Below, one piece after another: positions 1-5,444 of a DNA stretch of 6,994 nt (its first letter is position 1; each line of letters starts with the position of its first letter). A model generated the notes under the pieces. It was not told the origin of the DNA and searched no databases. It saw only the letters and a list, made by a program, of their open reading frames with translations. A program made the translations under genes and the position numbers. Where the stretch lies: the NCBI GenBank assembly GCA_025455505.1, contig JALOMK010000119.1, positions 1-6,994 on the forward strand, read 5' to 3'. Origin of the DNA: Bacteroidales bacterium (GTDB lineage: Bacteria; Bacteroidota; Bacteroidia; Bacteroidales; VadinHA17).

Positions 1-1115
1 ATCTCATGTCCAAGGTTGTTTACCTCCTTCTGCTTTCAGCGCTGCAGATGGCCCTCTTCGTGCTTGTCGCCAACCCGGTACTCGGGATAAAGGGAATGAC
101 GCTTACCTACTGGACAGCGCTGTTCATTACAGCCTTCTGCGCGAATATGCTCGGCCTCAACATCTCAGCCTCCTTCAATTCGGCAATCACAATTTACATA
201 GTCATCCCGATACTTATAATACCGATGATGGTCCTCAGCGGCGCCATGTTCCCCTTTGACAAGCTCAACCGTACAATCGGCAACGTCGACAAGGTGCCCC
301 TGATAGCCGAGCTGATGCCAACGCGCTGGACCTATGAGGCATTGATGGTGTCACAGTTCAAGGACAACAGGTACAGCAGCGTTGCATACAACAGGAACGG
401 AGAAACCTACTACATGCTTCAGAAGACAATAAGTGAGGCAGAATTCAATAAAGTACACAGGCTCAAGGTACTCCGCGAAGCTCTGGCGACAACGCTCTTT
501 GAATACCGCAGCAGCCCCGGCTACCTTGGCGATGACAATTCTCCTGTACTAAAAAGGCCTGTCATTAATTTCAGCAGGCTCGACCTCCTGCGGAATGAGA
601 TCTCCTCGATGCCCAGGTTCGGGGTTCCGGCCTTCAGCCTTACAGGCGAACTGACACCCTCCGGATTCAACCCCGCAACAGCTGACTCGCTCTTTATTTA
701 CCTTACAGCCCTCGAGCGACATTTCTCCAGGGTGTCAAACTCTGCTAGCGACCGCAGGGACAGCTTCCACAACCTGAACGAGAACAGGCTCCGGGAACTT
801 GAAAAGGATTATTACAATTACAAGCTCCTCGAGATTGTTACAAAACCCTATGAAAGAAATAAATTCATAATATACAGGAACACAATAGTGCAGAATACCG
901 ACCCTGTGTTCCTTGAGCCTTCAAACAGCGGCTTTTTCGGTTTCCGGACACATTTCTATTCCCCGGCAAAATACCTCGCCGGGCTCAGGATCGACACCTT
1001 CGCATTCAATATGTGCATAACAGCCTTGAGTGCAGTGCTGCTGTACCTTGCCCTCTATTACAATGTTCTCAGGCGCCTGGTTAGCTTCCACGAAAGGCTC
1101 AGGTTCCGAAAATGA
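1..1115 (+). CDS. ABC-2/ABCG-like transporter permease, C-terminal part (5' end outside window)
   Basis: Partial gene. The frame is open to the left edge, so the ATG at position 6 is probably internal. Numbered from that Met, hydrophobic segments lie at about 4-27, 32-53 and 60-84, with a final one at about 331-352. About 240 mostly polar residues lie between the third and the last. This matches the C-terminal half of an ABC-2/ABCG-type permease, in which a large extracytoplasmic loop sits between TM5 and TM6. The segment MPTRWTYEALMV (104-115) after the third helix is typical of these proteins. The tail after the last helix is short and basic. In Bacteroidota such permeases are often fused to an N-terminal ATPase in one long protein, which would lie upstream here; that is inference. 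The protein should sit in the inner membrane and export an unknown substrate. Two exported proteins of unknown function follow. The family is fairly sure; the substrate is not known. Confidence 0.82.
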   Translation, partial: LMSKVVYLLLLSALQMALFVLVANPVLGIKGMTLTYWTALFITAFCANMLGLNISASFNSAITIYIVIPILIIPMMVLSGAMFPFDKLNRTIGNVDKVPLIAELMPTRWTYEALMVSQFKDNRYSSVAYNRNGETYYMLQKTISEAEFNKVHRLKVLREALATTLFEYRSSPGYLGDDNSPVLKRPVINFSRLDLLRNEISSMPRFGVPAFSLTGELTPSGFNPATADSLFIYLTALERHFSRVSNSASDRRDSFHNLNENRLRELEKDYYNYKLLEIVTKPYERNKFIIYRNTIVQNTDPVFLEPSNSGFFGFRTHFYSPAKYLAGLRIDTFAFNMCITALSAVLLYLALYYNVLRRLVSFHERLRFRK

Positions 1116-1122
1116 CACAGGA

Positions 1123-1154
1123 TTAGGGCTGTTATCTTTTTTTTTTTACTTTTG
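1123..1154 (+). promoter_or_regulatory. Bacteroidota-type promoter for the lipoprotein gene
   Basis: A perfect -7 box TAnnTTTG (TACTTTTG, 1147-1154) lies 20 bases after TTAG (1123-1126), a 3-of-4 match to the -33 TTTG element. The spacing equals that of the purD promoter in this window. Transcription should start near 1160, giving a leader of about 17 bases before the ATG at 1178. Most of the spacer is an 11-T run. The -33 box is imperfect, so the call rests on the -7 box, the spacing and the intergenic position. Confidence 0.55.
1137..1147 (+). repeat. T11 homopolymer tract in promoter spacer
   Basis: Eleven consecutive T bases lie between the -33 and -7 elements; the last T is the first base of the -7 box. 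Tracts of this length are prone to slippage during replication. A gain or loss of one base would change the 20-base spacer. The tract might alternatively be the U-run of a terminator for the upstream transporter gene, but the only stem before it is 4 bp (ACAG 1117-1120 with CTGT 1129-1132). Confidence 0.6.
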
Positions 1155-1177
1155 TGCATAACCTATTTATATCTCTG

Positions 1178-2089
1178 ATGAGAATAAAGCCGCTACTGTT
1201 TATCCTTGTCCTGTCACTCTGCGTCTCCTGCAGGAATACAACAAACAATTCCGCCCAGTTCGTATTTCCCGAAGCAGATTCAATACCTGTTTCCGAAGCC
1301 CTTAAACTGAGCCCCGAAGCCATAGCCGACATATCGAGGAACATCACCTCTCCCGTTGAGATCGCCAACCTTCTCCAGAAGCTCGAGGTCCCGTTCTCAC
1401 AAAGCTATCTCGCCTCAACGATTGACGCGAACAGGCAAAGCACAAACTTCGACAAGGCGCTTAAACTTGGCATCCTGGGCGCCGACCTGGGTTATCTTAA
1501 CATCTATGAGAGGACAGGTTCATCCCTTGAAATCCTGTCATCGATACGCAAACTCTCCGAGGATATTAAAGTAGGCCAGTTCTTTGATTTTGAAACGATT
1601 AAAACACTCTCACAAAATAATTCAAACCTCGATTCGCTCCTCAGCCTCTCAATAAACTCCTACACCCGCATCGATGAATACCTGCGCAGCAATGACAGGG
1701 GACACCTATCGGCACTTATGATAATAGGAGTATGGATCGAAGCCCAGTACCTTGCAACCCAGGTTGTAAGCCAGTACCCCGACAAAGTACTTTCCGACAG
1801 GATAGCCGAGCAGAAAATCATTCTGAACGACCTGCTCCTGCTGCTGATGCCCTACTGCAACAGGGACAATGACTTCACGGCGCTGTGCAGGAGCCTCCAG
1901 GAAATCAAGGAGAAATACCGTGACGTGAAGATCACCTACTCACAGGGCGACCCGGTGAGTGTGGAAAAGAACGGAGGCCTCTCGATAATACAGACCGAGA
2001 AGAGTTTTGTAGAGATGACGGAAAGTCAGCTGGAAGAGATAGTCAACATCACAAAATCTGTGAGGAACAGGCTAATTTTAAACGAATAG
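1178..2089 (+). CDS. uncharacterised helical lipoprotein, 303 aa
   Basis: I do not recognise the family. The N-terminus MRIKPLLFILVLSLCVSC has a basic start, a hydrophobic core and a lipobox-like end with Cys18 as the likely lipidated residue; Cys at -3 is unusual, but Val-Ser at -2/-1 fits. No acidic residues directly follow Cys18 (RNTTNN), so there is no obvious surface-export signal and a periplasm-facing lipoprotein is the simplest guess. The mature protein looks mostly alpha-helical, with a Leu-rich stretch at about 213-224 and Cys227 and Cys237 as its only other cysteines, a possible disulfide. The ATG at 1178 is preferred over the in-frame GTG at 1154: it gives a normal signal peptide, and the GTG lies on the end of the predicted -7 box. 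The gene follows the exporter permease by 62 bases and precedes a secreted protein by one base, so it is probably cotranscribed with the latter. Its function is unknown. Confidence 0.8.
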   Translation: MRIKPLLFILVLSLCVSCRNTTNNSAQFVFPEADSIPVSEALKLSPEAIADISRNITSPVEIANLLQKLEVPFSQSYLASTIDANRQSTNFDKALKLGILGADLGYLNIYERTGSSLEILSSIRKLSEDIKVGQFFDFETIKTLSQNNSNLDSLLSLSINSYTRIDEYLRSNDRGHLSALMIIGVWIEAQYLATQVVSQYPDKVLSDRIAEQKIILNDLLLLLMPYCNRDNDFTALCRSLQEIKEKYRDVKITYSQGDPVSVEKNGGLSIIQTEKSFVEMTESQLEEIVNITKSVRNRLILNE

Positions 2090-2090
2090 T

Positions 2091-2525
2091 ATGAAAAGGT
2101 CACTGATATCACTTGTACTTGTTCTGGCCGCCTTAAACCTGGCATCTGCCCAGGACAACAGTAAGCTTCTGAGCAGCTGCCTCACCCAGACCGGGGCTGA
2201 CAGCAAGTATCTCAAAGATTTCAGGATACAGCTCGGCACTGCCGCAGACCCGGGAGCTCCTCGCTACAAGGCACAGATGTCGCTCTGGAAAAATACTAAG
2301 TACCGCTTCACGATGTGCAACTCCGATAATTCAAAAGGAAAGCTGATTCTCACAATCACCGATGCAGCCGACAAGGTAGTCCTTTCATCATACGACTCAA
2401 AAACGGGAAAGTACTATCCCTTCGTTGACTTCGAATGCAACAGGAGCGGGATATACACACTCAGCTATGATTTCCTGAACGGACAGAAAGGATCAGGCGT
2501 CGGAATTGTATCTATGGTACGCTGA
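2091..2525 (+). CDS. uncharacterised secreted beta-rich protein, 144 aa
   Basis: The family is not recognised. Residues 1-20 form a clear signal peptide (MKRS, a Leu/Val/Ala core, then ALNLASA) with likely cleavage before Gln21. The mature part is about 124 residues, with alternating hydrophobic strands from residue 70 onward: YRFTMC, KLILTIT, KVVLSS, then GIYTLSYDF and GVGIVSMV. This layout recalls small beta-sandwich domains of the PPC or GOLD type, including a late 'G-I-Y-T-L' strand; the resemblance is by eye only. Cysteines are at 30, 76 and 116, an odd number. The start is one base after the lipoprotein stop codon, so translation is probably coupled and the two proteins may act together in the periplasm or outer envelope. 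Its stop codon directly abuts the stop codon of the opposing membrane-protein gene. No enzymatic motif is visible, so a structural or ligand-binding role is more likely than catalysis. Confidence 0.8.
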   Translation: MKRSLISLVLVLAALNLASAQDNSKLLSSCLTQTGADSKYLKDFRIQLGTAADPGAPRYKAQMSLWKNTKYRFTMCNSDNSKGKLILTITDAADKVVLSSYDSKTGKYYPFVDFECNRSGIYTLSYDFLNGQKGSGVGIVSMVR

Positions 2526-3524
2526 CTACCCCAGCAAATATAGCAGCTGCATCACCGCAGCAGCAGACAGCAGGATATAAAAGGCAGTTTCGCGCAATAT
2601 CCGTTTCTTTACAAAGATGAAATAATATGTAAGGAAATATGAAACCGGAATGAACAGGATCCATGCAAGCTCAATCGAGGCCGAAGGCACCAGAAAAAAC
2701 ACAAGCCCGACAGTAAGTACCGTATAACCAAGAAGATAGAATGTCTTACGCGACTTTATCTTCATCATGCCCATATTCCTGAAAAGGTGCCCGACCGAAA
2801 CCACCGCAACTGCGCCGGCAACAAGAAGTACGATGACTTCTGATTTTGAAAACATCTCCGTACTGCCGTCTGTAAAGAGGTTATAACTGATACTCGTTAA
2901 CAGTTCCACGATATCATATCCCGCCAGGTAGTAAAAGCCGAAGGTAAGCAGCCAGGGTGCCAGGATGCCCGCCACGGATATTATAAGCTCCTTCATGCCC
3001 GCGGACCTGAAGATTATGGCGCCGATAAATATAAGTACCAGGAACCACGCAAGGTTTCCGTAGATCAGCGAACCAAGGCCCGTGAAGATCCCGGCATCGA
3101 AAAAATTATACGCCACTCCTTCAACCCTGTATGAACCATTTATCCTGATAATTGCCAGAAGAAGGAAGAGCGAAGCAGGCAGAACCGGATTCATATAGTG
3201 AAGCCTTGCAAAGAGACCCGTCAGGATAACATAGATGAAAGCCGGCAGAAAGGTCCTTTCTCCAATGAAAAAATCAGCAGTGTTGAAGTTAACCAGAAGT
3301 ATTGCCGTAAGGCCTGCCATGACAATTACAAGGATCATCGCTGCAACAGGAAAAGCATCGTTAAGCGACTTCAGCAGTGCATAAAGCGGCAGAGGATGAG
3401 TGTCGTATACGAAATCAGAACCCTGAACAGGCACTGCAAGTGTACCGCCCCACAACGCAAGGAATGCAATTACTATCAGGGCGATGACTCCGGGCCCTGT
3501 TCCCCGGAACTGCCTTAATACCAT
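2526..3524 (-). CDS. DUF6427-like polytopic membrane protein, 332 aa
   Basis: Hydrophobic along most of its length, with about ten predicted membrane helices, roughly at residues 13-32, 59-79, 92-106, 113-126, 156-172, 180-200, 229-246, 262-279, 285-304 and 313-331. There is no signal peptide. The length, the '[12 protein letters not shown]' segment (109-120) and the '[18 protein letters not shown]' segment (156-173) followed by 'KEL' fit the Bacteroidota family DUF6427, which as I recall is often found next to purD; I could not search to confirm this. The biochemical role is unknown. It should lie in the inner membrane. The ATG overlaps the end of purD by 10 bases in another frame, so the gene depends on purD transcription and probably on translational coupling. 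The gene ends with no gap against the convergent secreted-protein gene. No conserved catalytic motif stands out. A transporter or a GT-C-like membrane enzyme are both possible, but neither is shown. Confidence 0.75.
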   Translation of the reverse strand: MVLRQFRGTGPGVIALIVIAFLALWGGTLAVPVQGSDFVYDTHPLPLYALLKSLNDAFPVAAMILVIVMAGLTAILLVNFNTADFFIGERTFLPAFIYVILTGLFARLHYMNPVLPASLFLLLAIIRINGSYRVEGVAYNFFDAGIFTGLGSLIYGNLAWFLVLIFIGAIIFRSAGMKELIISVAGILAPWLLTFGFYYLAGYDIVELLTSISYNLFTDGSTEMFSKSEVIVLLVAGAVAVVSVGHLFRNMGMMKIKSRKTFYLLGYTVLTVGLVFFLVPSASIELAWILFIPVSYFLTYYFIFVKKRILRETAFYILLSAAAVMQLLYLLG

Positions 3525-4798
3525 TGCTCGGAAAGATCAAATCCTATGTCCCTCCTGTAATACACGCCTTCAAAATCCAGCTTATGAACTTCTGAATAAG
3601 ACTTGCCAACAGCCTCGCGGAGTGAAGCGCCATAGGAACTAACGGCCAATACCCTTCCGCCTGATGTCACCACCTTGCCGTCAGCAGGCGAGGTGCCGGC
3701 ATGGAAAACAATGCTGCCTTCAACATCGTTAAGCCCCTTAACTTCCATCCCCTTCCTGAACTCTCCCGGGTATCCGCCCGAAACAAGCATCACAGTTGAT
3801 ACATGCCTTTCGTCAGTTTCGAGGGTTCTCCTGTCGAGATCACCCTTCGCAACGCCCTCGAGCAGGTCGAACAGGTCGGACTTTATACGTGGAATGATGA
3901 CTTCTGTCTCGGGGTCTCCCAGCCTGGCATTGTATTCAATCACGAATGGATCGCCGCCAACATTTATAAGGCCGAAGAAAATGAAACCCTTATATTCAAT
4001 CCCCTCTTTCCTGAGACCTTCAACTGTAGGTATAATGATCCTTTCCCTTACCCTTGACATAAACACCTCGTTTGCAAAAGGCACAGGCGAAACTGCACCC
4101 ATACCGCCAGTATTCAACCCGGTATTGCCTTCTCCCACCCGCTTGTAGTCCTTCGCTTCAGGCAGCAGCTTCCATGATTTCCCGTCAGTTATAATAAAAA
4201 CTGAGAGTTCTATGCCTGTAAGGAACTGTTCAATCACAACCCTTGCACCGGCAGCCCCGAATTTACCGTTCAGTATCTCCCTGGCCTCGCGCTCGGCCTC
4301 ATCAATGTCGTCAAGTATGAGGACTCCCTTCCCGGCAGCCAGCCCGTCAGCTTTAATTACATAGGGAGGATCGAACTTTTTGAGAAAACCACGGGCCTCA
4401 TGTATGTCTGCGCTCGTGAAACTCCTGTATTCGGCGGTCGGTATCGAATGGCGGGTCATGAAGCCTTTAGCGAAATCCTTGCTCCCTTCGAGACGCGCGG
4501 CGGAACTGACCGGGCCTATAACGGGGATGGCGCTGAGCTCCCTGTCAGCAGCGAAAAAATCAGATATGCCTGCAACAAGAGGCACCTCCGGACCAACGAG
4601 TATCATGTCAATTGAATTCTCCAGTACGGCCTTCCTGACAGCCTGAAAATCCATAGGGTCAACTTTAAGGTTTGTTCCGCAGGTGGCTGTGCCTGCATTG
4701 CCCGGGGCAATGAACAAGCTCGTTACAGAGGGACTGGAAGCAAGCTTCCAGGCGAGTGTATGTTCCCTTCCTCCCGATCCAAGAATCAGTAGATTCAT
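3515..4798 (-). CDS. purD: phosphoribosylamine-glycine ligase (GAR synthetase), PurD
   Basis: Cytoplasmic ATP-grasp enzyme of de novo purine synthesis. It joins 5-phosphoribosylamine and glycine using ATP to give glycinamide ribonucleotide. At 427 residues it is full length for the family. Signatures in order: N-terminal [12 protein letters not shown] (7-18); SKDFAKGFM (106-114) at the start of the ATP-grasp region; the ATP-binding loop [11 protein letters not shown] (149-159); the substrate-side segment [13 protein letters not shown] (222-234); and the metal and nucleotide site [12 protein letters not shown] (288-299). No key residue is missing. The ATG at 4798 is well supported by the immediate family N-terminus [14 protein letters not shown] consensus promoter with a leader of about 16-18 bases lies just upstream, so purD heads its own unit and carries the DUF6427-like gene behind it with a 10-base overlap. 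No riboswitch fits in the short leader, so any purine control would have to act at the promoter or elsewhere. Confidence 0.98.
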   Translation of the reverse strand: MNLLILGSGGREHTLAWKLASSPSVTSLFIAPGNAGTATCGTNLKVDPMDFQAVRKAVLENSIDMILVGPEVPLVAGISDFFAADRELSAIPVIGPVSSAARLEGSKDFAKGFMTRHSIPTAEYRSFTSADIHEARGFLKKFDPPYVIKADGLAAGKGVLILDDIDEAEREAREILNGKFGAAGARVVIEQFLTGIELSVFIITDGKSWKLLPEAKDYKRVGEGNTGLNTGGMGAVSPVPFANEVFMSRVRERIIIPTVEGLRKEGIEYKGFIFFGLINVGGDPFVIEYNARLGDPETEVIIPRIKSDLFDLLEGVAKGDLDRRTLETDERHVSTVMLVSGGYPGEFRKGMEVKGLNDVEGSIVFHAGTSPADGKVVTSGGRVLAVSSYGASLREAVGKSYSEVHKLDFEGVYYRRDIGFDLSEQWY

Positions 4799-4820
4799 TT
4801 TAAATGTTTAATTGAAAACC

Positions 4821-4852
4821 CAAATATACTATTTATTGAACGGGTTCTCAAA
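4821..4852 (-). promoter_or_regulatory. Bacteroidota consensus promoter of purD
   Basis: Read on the minus strand, a -33 TTTG (4849-4852) is followed after exactly 20 bases by a perfect -7 box TATATTTG (4821-4828; consensus TAnnTTTG). The -7 box falls inside the 30-base gap. The -33 box lies in the 3' end of the deacetylase gene. Transcription should begin near 4814-4816, leaving an A/T-rich leader of about 16-18 bases and no Shine-Dalgarno site, as is usual in this phylum. Thus purD can be expressed independently of the upstream deacetylase operon. Confidence 0.75.
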
Positions 4853-5440
4853 ACGGTAGCCGCTGCCGAGGGCGAAATTTATATACTCACCGAGAATGTC
4901 TGCGGCATGGGAGCCTCCGGTGTCATGCAGGGCAATGACCGAACCGGGCCTTGTCTTCCTAAAGAGCACCTCAAGGCATCTTTCCTTCCCGAAACCCTTA
5001 TCAAAATCATAGGGCATCAGGTCCCACATTACTATTGTGTATCTCGCGGCTATCTCCCTGTACTGGCAAAGGCTCATCCTGCCGAATGGCGGCCGGAACA
5101 GCGAAAACGAAGTGAAAGGTTCGGCGCTGATTGCATTACCGAGGTAGCGTCTGCAGCTTGTCCTCCAGCCGTCGAGGTGTTCATATCCATGGTTACCGAT
5201 GACATGTCCCCTGCTCCTGATTGCGTTAATGAGCTCCGGGAGTCTCTCTGCCGACTTTCCATTGCAGAAAAAGACAGCGCTTATCCCGTAGCTCTCAAGG
5301 ATGTCAAGGATCTCAACAGTTGATCCCTCGCAGGGGCCGTCATCAAAAGTCAGGCACAGTGAATTTCCTTCATCTTCAAGCCTGAACCGGGCTTCCCGGT
5401 AAACAAGACCTGACGGAAACAATGGCCTGAAAAGCCTCAT
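4829..5440 (-). CDS. polysaccharide deacetylase (NodB/CE4-type), cytosolic form, 203 aa
   Basis: A compact NodB-homology domain and almost nothing else. The five CE4 motifs are visible: TFDDGP (31-36, catalytic base and metal Asp), HGYEH (84-88, metal histidines), RPPFGR (116-121), MWD followed by YDFD (138-146), and ALHDT (170-174, catalytic His). Such enzymes are metal-dependent N- or O-deacetylases of sugars. In motif 2 the usual Ser/Thr after the first His is Gly85. No signal peptide or membrane helix is present, so it should act in the cytoplasm, for example on a lipid-linked or nucleotide-linked glycan precursor (inference). The ATG at 5440 is chosen because it lies 4 bases after the stop of the preceding gene. 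An earlier in-frame ATG (5494) would add 18 low-complexity residues inside that gene. It probably shares a transcript with the TMEM260-like gene. The substrate is unknown. The family is sure, the exact activity is not. Confidence 0.9.
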   Translation of the reverse strand: MRLFRPLFPSGLVYREARFRLEDEGNSLCLTFDDGPCEGSTVEILDILESYGISAVFFCNGKSAERLPELINAIRSRGHVIGNHGYEHLDGWRTSCRRYLGNAISAEPFTSFSLFRPPFGRMSLCQYREIAARYTIVMWDLMPYDFDKGFGKERCLEVLFRKTRPGSVIALHDTGGSHAADILGEYINFALGSGYRFENPFNK

Positions 5441-5444
5441 CTGC

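Noticed and set aside
1117..1147. Intrinsic terminator after the ABC permease (4-bp stem ACAG/CTGT plus T11)
   Set aside because: The stem is short with an 8-base loop and sits 4 bases before the T-run, so it should be too weak. The T-run fits the promoter spacer better, though a decayed or weak terminator is not excluded.
1154..1177. GTG at 1154 as start of the lipoprotein gene
   Set aside because: It would place eight extra residues before a normal signal peptide, and it overlaps the last base of the predicted -7 box.
2546..2561. Hairpin GCTGC-N6-GCAGC just past the convergent junction as a terminator
   Set aside because: The stem is only 5 bp, it lies within the coding region of the membrane protein, and no T-run follows on either strand.
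2543..2573. CAG/GCAGCAG-like short repeats
   Set aside because: They encode the Ala/Leu-rich last membrane helix of the DUF6427-like protein and are explained by its codons.
3675..4148. A 157-codon open frame on the + strand opposite purD
   Set aside because: purD is certain here, and the antisense frame is Ser/Pro-rich with no domain or nearby promoter.
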